From contig NZ_JAUSLW010000186.1 of assembly GCF_030645195.1 (NCBI RefSeq), positions 1 to 45,631 on the forward strand: DNA of 45,631 nucleotides, written 5' to 3'. Below, in pieces: positions 1 to 8,017 of this stretch. Below the pieces are notes generated by a model, which saw only the letters and a list, made by a program, of their open reading frames with translations, searched no databases and was not told the DNA's origin. The stretch comes from Phenylobacterium sp. (GTDB taxonomy: Bacteria > Pseudomonadota > Alphaproteobacteria > Caulobacterales > Caulobacteraceae). Positions within the stretch are counted from its first letter, which is position 1. Every line of letters begins with the position of its first letter. The position numbers and the translations under genes were made by a program.

Positions 1-12
1 CTGAACGCAGAA

Positions 13-89
13 CGGCGCGCCAAGCCCGGGAGGGAGCCTGGCGCGCCGGGGACCGGACGTCGCGTTGAGGGACGGGAAATGACGTCCGG
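13..89. repeat. Two adjacent inverted repeats (hairpins) in non-coding DNA
   Basis: Two hairpins can be read directly. CGGCGCGCC at 13-21 pairs with GGCGCGCCG at 40-48, and CCGGACGTC at 53-61 pairs with GACGTCCGG at 81-89. No gene is visible in 1-284. The hairpins may end an upstream transcript that lies outside the window or be part of a structured RNA. Neither is followed by a T-run, so a simple intrinsic terminator is not shown. Confidence 0.4.
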
Positions 90-229
90 CCTTGGGATGA
101 ACAATGCCGCCGCGGGCTTGAACCCACGCTGAACGGGCGCCGGCGCCGCTTGTTCATCTCCGCCGGGAACAAAGCTTGGCCTTGGCTCGTTCCCCCATCG
201 GCGACGAGCCCCACCTCCAGTCGCCAAGG

Positions 230-269
230 CCGGAGAGCCCCCGTTCCATGTCCCCCGGGGACTCTCCGG
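230..269 (-). terminator. Candidate terminator hairpin after the 45-aa gene
   Basis: CCGGAGAG at 230-237 and CTCTCCGG at 262-269 form a perfect 8-bp stem. It lies 15 bases beyond the stop of the minus-strand 45-aa gene. The loop is GC-rich and could extend the stem. There is no T-tract, so Rho-independent termination is only possible, not shown. Confidence 0.35.
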
Positions 270-284
270 CTGTGGTCGCGGGCC

Positions 285-422
285 TCAGGTCTTGAGGTCG
301 GGCCGGGAGGCCAGGAAGGCCGCCTTCTCGGCGGCGGTCAGCACCTTGCCGGGCTTCAGGCGGGCGACCTTGGGGGTTGGCGGCGCATAGATGCGGGGCT
401 GGCCCTTGGCTGGCGGTTTCAT
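285..422 (-). CDS. Small Lys/Pro-rich hypothetical protein (45 aa)
   Basis: A 45-codon frame runs from ATG at 422 to TGA at 285. It follows an in-frame TAA a few codons upstream, so the start is well bounded. AGGGG lies about 8-12 bases before the ATG as a possible ribosome-binding site. The product begins MKPPAKGQPRIYAPP and ends in an Ala/Lys-rich helix-like stretch (LTAAEKAAFLASRPDLKT). It has no signal peptide, membrane segment or Cys. The amino-acid make-up looks like a real protein, unlike the frames overlapping it. I do not recognise a family. It sits alone, divergent from the flavoprotein gene at 521. Confidence 0.55.
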   Translation of the reverse strand: MKPPAKGQPRIYAPPTPKVARLKPGKVLTAAEKAAFLASRPDLKT

Positions 423-520
423 GTCGAGGCCCCTGAGTTAGACTCCCACCATCGCACACTCCTCCGTCCCTGAGGCGACAGATTGCGGACGCCGGCCGCC
501 GCCTCGGCTAAACACCCGCC

Positions 521-1717
521 ATGGACGAGACGATTGCGGTGATCGGCGGCGGGCCGGCGGGCCTGATGGCCGCCGAGGTGCTGAGCCGCGCCGGGCGGGC
601 GGTCACCGTCTATGAGCGCATGCCGAGCCCAGGGCGGAAGTTCCTGATGGCCGGGCGCGGCGGCCTGAACCTCACCCACTCCGAGGACTTTCGCGCCTTT
701 GTCGGCCGCTATGGCCCGGCGGCCGAGCATCTTCGCCCCCTGCTGGAGGCCTTCGCGCCCGCAGACCTGACGGCCTGGGCCGAAGATCTTGGCCAGCCCA
801 CCTTCGTGGGCTCCAGCGGCCGGGTGTTTCCCAGGAGCCTGAAGGCCTCGCCCCTGCTCCGCGCCTGGCTGGCGCGGCTGGATCGCCAGGGGGTGAGCTT
901 CCGCACCCGCATGGACTGGCGCGGCTGGAACGCGGCCGGCGACCTGGTGTTCGCGGGTGGCGAGACCGCGCGGCCCGCCGCCACGGTCCTGGCGCTCGGG
1001 GGCGCAAGCTGGGCCAGGCTGGGCTCCGACGGCGCCTGGGCCCAGACCCTGGCTGCGCAGGGGGTGGCCCTGGCGCCCTTCGAACCGGCCAATGTCGGCT
1101 TCACCGTCGACTGGAGCCCGATGTTCCGCGAGCGCTTCGCGGGCCAGCCGCTGAAGGCGATCGCCCTGTCCCACGGCCGCCGCACCCTGCGCGGCGAGGC
1201 GGTGGTGGCCGAATACGGGATCGAGGGCGGCGCGGTCTACGCCCTCTCGGCCGACCTGCGCGCGGCCATCGCCCAGGCGGGGTCGGCGACCGTGGAGATC
1301 GACCTGAGGCCCGGCCTGAGCCACGAGCAGCTCGCCGCCCGCCTAGACCGGCCCCGGGACGCGCAGTCCACGGCCACCTTCCTGCGCAAGGCCGCCAACC
1401 TCTCGCCCCTGGAGATCAGCCTGCTGCGGGAGGCCCACGGCGTCGCCCTGCCCGCCGACCTGGCCTCCGCCATCAAGCGGGTTCCGATCCGGCTGACCGG
1501 GACGCAGGGCCTGGCCCGCGCCATCTCCACGGCCGGCGGGGTGCGCTTCGACGCGGTGGACGAGGATCTGATGCTGAAGGCCCGGCCGGGCGTCTATGTG
1601 GCCGGCGAGATGCTGGACTGGGAGGCGCCCACCGGCGGCTATCTGCTGCAGGCCTGTTTCGCCACCGGCGTCGCGGCGGCCCGGGCCATTCTGGCTAAAC
1701 CGCCAGGTGGGGAATGA
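521..1717 (+). CDS. NAD(P)/FAD-dependent oxidoreductase, HI0933/BaiN-like flavoprotein
   Basis: This is a predicted soluble flavoprotein of 398 aa. The N-terminus carries the FAD dinucleotide-binding motif GGGPAGLMAAEVL (residues ~8-20), followed by a conserved segment GRKFLMAGRGGLNLTHSE (~38-55) typical of the HI0933/YhiN/BaiN family. The C-terminal FAD contact region is GVYVAGEMLDWEAPTGGYLLQ (quoted in part; the core is AGEMLDWEAPTGGY). The sequence looks closest to the TIGR03862 (PP_4765-type) subgroup. Length fits the family. Substrate and electron partner are unknown. The start ATG at 521 begins directly ahead of the Rossmann strand. The gene converges with the 98-aa gene and overlaps it by 23 bases at the 3' end. 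The family call is firm; the function is not known. Confidence 0.9.
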   Translation: MDETIAVIGGGPAGLMAAEVLSRAGRAVTVYERMPSPGRKFLMAGRGGLNLTHSEDFRAFVGRYGPAAEHLRPLLEAFAPADLTAWAEDLGQPTFVGSSGRVFPRSLKASPLLRAWLARLDRQGVSFRTRMDWRGWNAAGDLVFAGGETARPAATVLALGGASWARLGSDGAWAQTLAAQGVALAPFEPANVGFTVDWSPMFRERFAGQPLKAIALSHGRRTLRGEAVVAEYGIEGGAVYALSADLRAAIAQAGSATVEIDLRPGLSHEQLAARLDRPRDAQSTATFLRKAANLSPLEISLLREAHGVALPADLASAIKRVPIRLTGTQGLARAISTAGGVRFDAVDEDLMLKARPGVYVAGEMLDWEAPTGGYLLQACFATGVAAARAILAKPPGGE

Positions 1718-1991
1718 TCCAGCGGCGAGGGTACTTCCACCCCAGGGCCCGGACCTGACCGTCGGCGAGGCCCAGGGTCTTCATCAGGCTGGCCGGAACC
1801 TGGCTGATGGCCTGGACCGGCTCCAGGCCCGCCACCGGGCTGGAAGCCACGATCCCGGCCTTGAGCGCATGGTCGACGCCGGTCCATTCGGCCTTGGCGC
1901 GGTCTTCGTGACCCACGGCGAAATAGTGCCGCAGGAAGGTCTTCTCTTCCGGAGCCTGCACCATCACGCCGATCAGCCAACCGCCCGCCAT
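1695..1991 (-). CDS. Hypothetical protein (98 aa)
   Basis: A compact protein beginning MAGGWLIGVMVQAPEEKTF and ending WKYPRRWIIPHLAV. It shows no signal peptide, and I do not recognise a domain. The mixed hydrophobic/charged pattern with spaced aromatic residues looks coded; the other frames here give low-complexity Arg/Gly/Pro products. The 3' end overlaps the flavoprotein gene by 23 bases in convergent orientation. GGGTCGG just before the ATG is a weak ribosome-binding site. The upstream neighbour on the same strand is the SDR gene, which ends at 2030, 38 bases away, so the two may be co-transcribed. Confidence 0.6.
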   Translation of the reverse strand: MAGGWLIGVMVQAPEEKTFLRHYFAVGHEDRAKAEWTGVDHALKAGIVASSPVAGLEPVQAISQVPASLMKTLGLADGQVRALGWKYPRRWIIPHLAV

Positions 1992-2029
1992 GCCGACCCT
2001 GATAGGGCCGATACGGCGGGCGGCCTAGC

Positions 2030-2812
2030 CTAGAATTCGGCCGAGCCGCCGTCGCAGGGCACGGTGGTCCCCGTCGTGTAGGCGCTGGCCCGCGAGGACA
2101 GGAAGATGGCCACGCCGGCGATGTCCTGGGGGGTGCCGATACGGCCCCGCGGATTGGCCTTGGCGATGGCGTCTCCGGCGCGGGCCAGGGTGGCGGCCAT
2201 CATGTGGCTGGGGAAGGGCCCCGGCGCGATGGCGTTGACCAGGATGTTCTCCGGCGCCAGGCGCTTGGCCAGGTGGCGGGTCAGCATGATGCAGCCGGCC
2301 TTGGAGGTGGAATAGGAATAGGTCTCCAGGCCGGGGGGCTCGATGCCGTTCACCGAGGCGATGTTGATCACCCGGGACGGATCCTCGTGGGTGGCGGCGG
2401 CGCGCAGCTGCGGCAGCAGCTTCTGGGTCAGGAAGAAGACCGACTTGGTGTTGAGGTCCACCACCTTGTCCCAGCCGCTCTCGGGGAACTCGTCGATGGG
2501 CGCCCCCCAGGTGGCGCCGGCGTTGTTCACCAGCACGTCCAGCCTGGGCTCCCGCTCGGCGATGGCCGCGGCCAGGCCCTCGATGCCGGCCATGGCGCCC
2601 AGGTCGAAGGGCAGCGAGATGCAGGTTCCGAACTCCGACAACTCCTCGGCCACCCGGTCGCAGACCTCGGCCTTGCGCGAGGAGATGTAGACCTTGGCCC
2701 CATTCTCCACATAGCCCCGGGCGATCATCTCGCCGATGCCGCGGCTGCCGCCGGTGACCAGAACGACCTTGCCTTCAACGCTGAACAGATTGCGCAATGG
2801 GTTTCCTCGCAA
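2030..2812 (-). CDS. SDR family NAD(P)-dependent oxidoreductase
   Basis: A classical short-chain dehydrogenase/reductase of 260 aa. The cofactor motif is TGGSRGIGEM near residues 20-29, the structural motif is NNAGA in the middle of the chain, the catalytic Ser lies in NIASVNG, and Tyr/Lys in YSYSTSK. The C-terminus ends in the usual TVPCDGG segment. It probably oxidises a hydroxyl or reduces a carbonyl in the cytoplasm. The sequence resembles the gluconate-5-dehydrogenase/RhlG-like branch, but the substrate cannot be read from it. It is the first gene of a possible two-gene unit with the 98-aa protein. An alternative start is a few codons downstream. Confidence 0.92.
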   Translation of the reverse strand: MRGNPLRNLFSVEGKVVLVTGGSRGIGEMIARGYVENGAKVYISSRKAEVCDRVAEELSEFGTCISLPFDLGAMAGIEGLAAAIAEREPRLDVLVNNAGATWGAPIDEFPESGWDKVVDLNTKSVFFLTQKLLPQLRAAATHEDPSRVINIASVNGIEPPGLETYSYSTSKAGCIMLTRHLAKRLAPENILVNAIAPGPFPSHMMAATLARAGDAIAKANPRGRIGTPQDIAGVAIFLSSRASAYTTGTTVPCDGGSAEF

Positions 2813-2972
2813 ACAAAGAGCCGACGTCGCTGCGCCGTTGAAAGCGGGCTTTATGGCGAGGCTTGGCGCGGGTGGCGAGGGCTTTCCGCCGGGTCAGGGC
2901 AAGTTTTCGAGCATCAGGTATGGCGCCGCGCGCGGACTTGCGGGTTCGCCATCTCCCGTTCACACCGGCGCC

Positions 2973-3710
2973 ATGAGCGAGATTTCCGACGTCGCCTATG
3001 ACGCCCAGGTCCTGGCCGAGATGGCCGCCTGGCGCGAGCGTGTGCTCAAGCCCGCCGGGGCCTTGGACAAGGCCGCCCGGGCCGTGCAGGACCGCATCAA
3101 CGCCCTGATCCCGGAGAAGGCCCACGCCGTCATCACCGGCGCCATCGAACAGATGACCCGGGCGATGCTCACCGGCGCCGACTATACTAGCCCGCCGCCG
3201 GTGGAGGGCGCCACCCTTCGCGCCCGCGAGGCCCAGGCCCGCGACAAGATCATGGCCTGGCGCACCACCGCGGCGGCCGAGGGCGGTGTGGTGGGGGCCG
3301 GCGGCTTCCTGCTGGCGGCGGCGGACTTTCCGGTGCTGATCGGGCTGAAGATCAAGCTGCTGTTCGACCTGGCCGCCATCTACGGCCACTCCGGCGACGA
3401 CCTGGCCGAGCGGCTCTACATCCTGCGCATCTTCAGCCTGGCCTTCTCCAGCGCCTCACGGCGGCCCGAGGCCTACGCCACCCTGGCCGACTGGAACAGC
3501 GCCCAGGCGATGGCGGATGGCGGCCTGGAGAGCCTCGACTGGCGCCGCTTCCAGCAGGAGTACCGCGACTATATCGACCTGGCCAAGCTGGCCCAGTTGA
3601 TCCCGGTGATCGGCGCCCCGGTGGGCGCAATCGTCAACTACCGCCTGCTGGACCGCCTCGGCGAGACAGCGATGAACGCCTACCGCATGCGGTGGTTCGC
3701 CAAGGCCTAA
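2973..3710 (+). CDS. EcsC family protein
   Basis: A 245-aa protein of the EcsC family (named from Bacillus EcsC; biochemical role unresolved). The typical features are a long helical N-terminal half, a Gly/Ala-rich hydrophobic centre (AAAEGGVVGAGGFLLAAADF), then FPVLIGLKIKLLFDLAAIYG and a C-terminal helix ending in RLLDRLGETAMNAYRMRWF. The reading frame is open further upstream. ATG at 2973 (MSEISDVAYDAQ) is chosen because the upstream residues are Arg/Gly-rich, non-family and overlap the promoter region of the divergent SDR gene. It is probably peripheral to or associated with the membrane. It stands alone on this strand. Confidence 0.85.
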   Translation: MSEISDVAYDAQVLAEMAAWRERVLKPAGALDKAARAVQDRINALIPEKAHAVITGAIEQMTRAMLTGADYTSPPPVEGATLRAREAQARDKIMAWRTTAAAEGGVVGAGGFLLAAADFPVLIGLKIKLLFDLAAIYGHSGDDLAERLYILRIFSLAFSSASRRPEAYATLADWNSAQAMADGGLESLDWRRFQQEYRDYIDLAKLAQLIPVIGAPVGAIVNYRLLDRLGETAMNAYRMRWFAKA

Positions 3711-3825
3711 AGGTCACGTGCCACGCAAGCTACGCCATTGACCGCTTCCGGAACGGTTGCAAACTGACCGAATGAAAGTCTTCAGCTTGCCTCATGGCAT
3801 CAATGGTTCGCCGCGTCGGGTATCG

Positions 3826-4872
3826 ATGACACCACGGCTCGCGAGCATCGGAATGGCGCTTGCCTTGGCTATCTCAGCGACATCGGCCTCAGGCGCATCG
3901 GATCCGGAATTCCTGGTGAACCGCGCCGCCAAACTGGTGCTCGCGGGAGATAACGACGGGGCGCTGCGCGATCTCGACGAGGCTATCCGGCTATCCCCCA
4001 ACCTCGCGGCCGCCTACTCCAATCGCGGCGTCATCTACCTGCAAAAGCAAGACTACCCGCGCGCCATCGTGGATTTCGACGCCGCCATCGGCCTCGACCC
4101 GACGCGGGCTTCCGCGTTCAACAATCGCGGTAACGCCTACAATGAGCTTGGGCGGCACGACACGGCGATCGCCAACTACGACCAAGCGCTGAGCCTGAGG
4201 CCGATCTACCCCCTCGCTCTCATCAATCGTGGCATCGCACACATGGCGCTCGGGCAATTTGATCAGGCGCTGAGCGACGTTGATCATGCCTATCGGCTGA
4301 AGACCGAACCCCTCGCCCGTCGGGTGAGAGGGCAGATCCTCGAGAAGATGGGCGACAGTGATGGCGCCATCGAGGCTTACACCCAGGCCATCAGGTTGCT
4401 CGGGACCTATGGCGAGGCTTACGGCCTTCGCGCTGACGTCTATTCCAGGCTTGGCAAGCTTGAACCCGCGCTCGCCGATTATGACAAAGCTCTCTCCCTC
4501 GGGAGTGACGATCCAACCAATCTGAACAACAGATGCTGGGTTCGCGCCTTGATGGGACGCGACCTGCCCCTCGCGCTGCAGGACTGTGATCGGTCCGTCA
4601 GCCTTCAGCCGGAGAGCGCGCCCGCGAGGGCAACGCGAGCCTTTGTCCACCTGCGTATGGGGTCGCTGGATCTAGCGCTCGCCGATGCGGACAGCGGCCT
4701 TCGGCTTGATCCCAAAGATGCCGACGCGCTGTTCCTGCGGGGGGCTGCGCGGCACGAGTTGGGCCTAGGCGCCGAAGCCAAGGCGGACATCGACGCAGCG
4801 ACGGCTATCAATCCCGCTGTTGGAAAGCCTTACTTCGACGCCGGCGTCGCAGCTTGGGCAAGGCCCGGCTAG
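3826..4872 (+). CDS. Exported TPR-repeat protein
   Basis: About 348 aa from the ATG at 3826, which gives a clean signal peptide (MTPRLASIGMALALAISATSASGA, cleavage after an Ala). It is followed by eight or more tetratricopeptide repeats of 34 residues with the usual pattern of Ala/Tyr/Asn/Asp (for example NRGVIYLQKQDYPRAIVDFD and NRGNAYNELGRHDTAIANYD). Upstream starts exist at ATG 3772 and TTG 3757. Codon third positions are less uniformly G/C than in neighbouring genes and A/T-ending codons are frequent, which may mean later acquisition. TPRs scaffold protein-protein contacts; the partner is unknown. It converges with metG, whose stop lies 43 bases away. Confidence 0.8.
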   Translation: MTPRLASIGMALALAISATSASGASDPEFLVNRAAKLVLAGDNDGALRDLDEAIRLSPNLAAAYSNRGVIYLQKQDYPRAIVDFDAAIGLDPTRASAFNNRGNAYNELGRHDTAIANYDQALSLRPIYPLALINRGIAHMALGQFDQALSDVDHAYRLKTEPLARRVRGQILEKMGDSDGAIEAYTQAIRLLGTYGEAYGLRADVYSRLGKLEPALADYDKALSLGSDDPTNLNNRCWVRALMGRDLPLALQDCDRSVSLQPESAPARATRAFVHLRMGSLDLALADADSGLRLDPKDADALFLRGAARHELGLGAEAKADIDAATAINPAVGKPYFDAGVAAWARPG

Positions 4873-4914
4873 GCGCGAGACTCTGACGTACGGCGCAATC
4901 GGACTTCGGGTGGC

Positions 4915-6732
4915 TCATTCGGCCTCGGACTCGACGGGCTCCGGACCGCCGAAGCGGTCCAGCCAGGCGGCGACCTGGTCGTTCTCGATCTTCTTGAACA
5001 GCACCTCGGGGGCTTCGACCTTGCGGCCGGCGGGCAGGATGTCGAGCAGCGCGGCGCCCTCCCCGGTCGGCCAGGCGCCCGGGAAGGCCTCCCCCACCCC
5101 GCCGGCGATCTTCGCCGCGGCGAAGGGGATGAAGGGCTCGGAGACCTTGGCGAACAGGGCCACCAGGTTCAGGCCGGTGCGCACCGCCACCGCCGCGCGG
5201 ACCGGGTCGGTCTTGATGGCGGTCCAGGGGGCGGCCTCGGTGAGGTACTGGTTGCCCAGCACCCAGAGCTGCCGCAGGGCCTGGGTCGCCTTGCGGAAGT
5301 CGATGGCCTCCATCTGCTCGTTGAGCTCGGCGAGCTTGGCGGCGACGTCGGCGTGGAGCTTCTCCTCCAGCGGTCCGGCCTCGCCGCCCTCGGGGACCAC
5401 GCCCTCGAAGCGGGTCTCGGTGAACTTCAGGATGCGGTTGACGAAGTTGCCCAGCACGTCGGCGAGGTCGGCGTTCACCTGGGCCTGGAACTGCTCCCAG
5501 GTGAACATGGTGTCGCTGCTCTCCGGCGCATTGGCCATGATCCACCAGCGCCAGTAGTCGGCCGGCAGGATCTCCAAGGCCGCGTCGATGAACACGCCCC
5601 GCTGGTGGGTCGTGGAGAACCGGCCGCCGTAATAGTTCAGCCAGTTGAAGCCCTTGAGGGTGTCCACCAGCTTCCAGGGCGCGTTGGACGACGGCCGCCA
5701 GGAGCCGTCGGCGTTCTTGGTCTCGTTGGAGCCGAACAGGGTGCAGGGGAAGCCCACGGTGTGGAAGGGCACGTTGTCCTTGCCCATGAACTCCACATAG
5801 TTGACGTCGTCGGCGCCGGGGCCGCGCCACCAGCTCTCGTACTCCGTTTCGCTGGCGGGGTCCGCGCCCGGCTTGGCCGCCGACCATTCCCAGGTGGCGC
5901 CGATGTACTCGATGGGGGCGTCGAACCAGACATAGAAGACCTTGCCGGCCAGCCCCGCCACGTCGGGCCGCTCGCCCGCCGGATTGGGGCCCCAGTCGGC
6001 GGCGTTGACCGGCACGCCCCATTCCAGGTCCCGGGTGATGCCGCGGTCCTGCAACCCCTCGTCCAGCCACTTCAGCGCCGTGGAGGTGACCAGCACCGGC
6101 CACTTGCCCTTCTTGTCGGTGATCCATTCCCGCAGCTTCCCGTCGAAGGCGGTCTGCTTGAGGAACAGGTGCAGGGAGTCGCGGATCTCGATGTCGTCCG
6201 AGCCCGAGACCGACGAGCGCGGGTGGATCAGGTCGACGGGGTCGAGCTGGCGGGTGCAGTTGTCGCACTGATCGCCGCGGGCGGCGTTGTAGCCGCAGTG
6301 CGGGCAGGTGCCGACCACGTAGCGATCGGGCAGGAAACGCTTGTCGGCGTTCGAATAGACCTGCTGGGTGACCCGGCCCTCGATGAAGCCGGCCTCCCAC
6401 AGCCCTTGCGCGAAGCGCTGGGTCAGGGTGCGGTTCTGCACGGAGGACGAACGGCCGAAGTGGTCGAAGCTGATGCCGAACCCGGCATAGAGGTCGCGCT
6501 GGATCTGGTGCTGCTCGTCGCAGTAGGACCGCACGTCCTGGCCCAGGGCTGCGGCGCCCAGCTCGGCCGGAGTGCCGTGCTCGTCGGTGGCGCAGATGTA
6601 GAGCGTCTCACGGCCCCGCGCCCGCTGGAAGCGGGCATAGACGTCGGCCGGCAGCATGGAGCCCGCCAGGTTCCCCAGGTGCTTGATCCCGTTGATGTAG
6701 GGCAAGGCCGAGGTGATGAGGATGCGGGACAT
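4915..6732 (-). CDS. metG: Methionine--tRNA ligase
   Basis: Charges tRNA-Met with methionine using ATP, in the cytoplasm. The 605-aa frame starts at the ATG at 6732, which places the class I signature HLGN (residues 18-21, in [10 protein letters not shown]) near the N-terminus as in the family. The zinc knuckle cysteines are at 143, 146, 156 and 159 (CPHCG...CDNC). The KMSKS-equivalent loop reads [11 protein letters not shown]. The anticodon-binding helical domain follows. The longer 627-codon frame adds a non-homologous leader. A 530-codon frame on the same strand inside this gene is a shadow. There is no C-terminal dimerisation (Arc1p-like) domain; the protein ends soon after the helical domain. 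The gene is monocistronic and divergent from the DUF1761 gene. Confidence 0.96.
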   Translation of the reverse strand: MSRILITSALPYINGIKHLGNLAGSMLPADVYARFQRARGRETLYICATDEHGTPAELGAAALGQDVRSYCDEQHQIQRDLYAGFGISFDHFGRSSSVQNRTLTQRFAQGLWEAGFIEGRVTQQVYSNADKRFLPDRYVVGTCPHCGYNAARGDQCDNCTRQLDPVDLIHPRSSVSGSDDIEIRDSLHLFLKQTAFDGKLREWITDKKGKWPVLVTSTALKWLDEGLQDRGITRDLEWGVPVNAADWGPNPAGERPDVAGLAGKVFYVWFDAPIEYIGATWEWSAAKPGADPASETEYESWWRGPGADDVNYVEFMGKDNVPFHTVGFPCTLFGSNETKNADGSWRPSSNAPWKLVDTLKGFNWLNYYGGRFSTTHQRGVFIDAALEILPADYWRWWIMANAPESSDTMFTWEQFQAQVNADLADVLGNFVNRILKFTETRFEGVVPEGGEAGPLEEKLHADVAAKLAELNEQMEAIDFRKATQALRQLWVLGNQYLTEAAPWTAIKTDPVRAAVAVRTGLNLVALFAKVSEPFIPFAAAKIAGGVGEAFPGAWPTGEGAALLDILPAGRKVEAPEVLFKKIENDQVAAWLDRFGGPEPVESEAE

Positions 6733-6902
6733 GGGCGGACTCGAAATGAGGAGTTGCGGGAAGCGCGGCTTATAGGGCGCCCCATCTGGTTTCCCCAAGC
6801 CGCCCGCGCAAGTCCCCCTCGCCTTTCCCTACGGCAAGCTTCAGCATAACGTCGGTATGGGACGCGGTCGACAGAGCCGCGACGTAGCAAGGGAAGAGAC
6901 AA

Positions 6903-7325
6903 ATGTTGAAGAACATCAATTGGATCGCCGTGCTGATCAGCGTTGTCCTGCTGGAGGGCCTGGGCTTCCTCTGGTACGGCCCGCTGCTGGGCGAGGCTTG
7001 GAGCGCCGCCTATCGCAACTCCATCGGACGCGACCCCGACATGACCAACATGGCGGTCACCCAGAGCCTGGGGGTGGTGAACACCCTGATCCTGGTGATC
7101 GGCCTGGCCTGGGTCTTCGCGCGCATGGGCATCAATTCCCTGGCCGGCATCGGGGCGGCCGCGGCGGTGTGGTTCTTCTTCAATTTCACCACCATGGCCA
7201 TTGAATACCTCTACATGGGCCTGGCCCCGAACCTGGTGCTGATCAATATGGGCTACCAGCTGGTGAGCTATCTGGTGGCCGGCGCGGTCCTGGGACTGAT
7301 GCCGCGACGGGCGAAGGCGGCCTGA
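6903..7325 (+). CDS. DUF1761 family membrane protein
   Basis: A 140-aa integral membrane protein with four hydrophobic segments at about residues 7-26, 53-73, 79-99 and 112-132. The family hallmark WYGPLLGEAW occurs after the first segment. The function of DUF1761 proteins is unknown. AAGGGAAGAGA sits just before the ATG and is a good ribosome-binding site, which fixes the start. The gene is divergent from metG and converges with the HAD gene, with only 16 bases between stops. Confidence 0.88.
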   Translation: MLKNINWIAVLISVVLLEGLGFLWYGPLLGEAWSAAYRNSIGRDPDMTNMAVTQSLGVVNTLILVIGLAWVFARMGINSLAGIGAAAAVWFFFNFTTMAIEYLYMGLAPNLVLINMGYQLVSYLVAGAVLGLMPRRAKAA

Positions 7326-7341
7326 GGCGGCGCGACCGCTC

Positions 7342-8007
7342 TCATCGGTGGGCGAGGACCAGATCTCGGACCTGAAGGAGGTCCCGCGCGACCAAGACGC
7401 AGAGGCCGCCGATCTCCGGGGTGGGCTCCAGCAGGTCGGGAACCATGACCGTCATCATGCCGGCGGCGGCTCCCGACCGGACGCCCACATGGGAGTCCTC
7501 CAGCGCCAGACAGAGGCGAGGCTCGACCCCCAGTCGCTCGGCGGCCTTCAGGAACGGATCGGGGGCGGGCTTGCCGTTCTCATAGTCGCCCCGGCAGACG
7601 AGCTGCTGGAAACGAGCGGCCAGGCCGTGGGCGGACAGATGGCGGTCGACGGTCGCCCGGGATGACGAGGTGGCGATGGCGCGCGGCAGGCCAAGCTGGT
7701 CCAGGAGATCCAGCAGGCCCGTGACGCCCGACTTCAGGGCGGGCCCACTCTCGGCGATCCGCCAGAAATGGCGACGCCAGTCGGCGTGGAAGTCCTCGAA
7801 GGGGAAATCCTCACCGAAGTGCGATCGGAACAGGGGGCCGCATTGCGAGCGCCGCAGGCCGATGGAGCCGTTGTAGACCGCGTCCGGAATCTGATGTCCG
7901 GCTTCTGCGGCGGCCGACAGAAGCGCGGCGTTCCAGAGCGCCTCAGTGTCGAACAGCAGGCCGTCCATGTCGAAGATCACGGCGAGTGGCCGGTGCGGCA
8001 AGGTCAT
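7342..8007 (-). CDS. HAD family hydrolase (beta-phosphoglucomutase/phosphatase-like)
   Basis: A haloacid-dehalogenase superfamily phosphatase of subfamily IA (221 aa). Motif I is IFDMDGLLFDT (nucleophile Asp13, acid/base Asp15), motif II is ATSSS, motif III Lys lies in ENGKPAPDPF and motif IV is LEDSHVGV. A helical cap occupies about residues 20-85. It probably acts on a small cytoplasmic phosphomonoester such as a sugar or nucleotide phosphate. The start is only 10 bases after the stop of the MerR-PurC fusion, so the two genes should share one transcript. That makes an AICAR-pathway or nucleotide substrate an attractive but unproven guess. Confidence 0.92.
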   Translation of the reverse strand: MTLPHRPLAVIFDMDGLLFDTEALWNAALLSAAAEAGHQIPDAVYNGSIGLRRSQCGPLFRSHFGEDFPFEDFHADWRRHFWRIAESGPALKSGVTGLLDLLDQLGLPRAIATSSSRATVDRHLSAHGLAARFQQLVCRGDYENGKPAPDPFLKAAERLGVEPRLCLALEDSHVGVRSGAAAGMMTVMVPDLLEPTPEIGGLCVLVARDLLQVRDLVLAHR

Positions 8008-8017
8008 GGCGTGCGCC

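Noticed and set aside
4808..6400. 530-codon frame on the minus strand
   Set aside because: Overlaps metG in another frame and has Arg/Gly/Pro/His-rich composition typical of a shadow in GC-rich DNA; metG carries all its family motifs.
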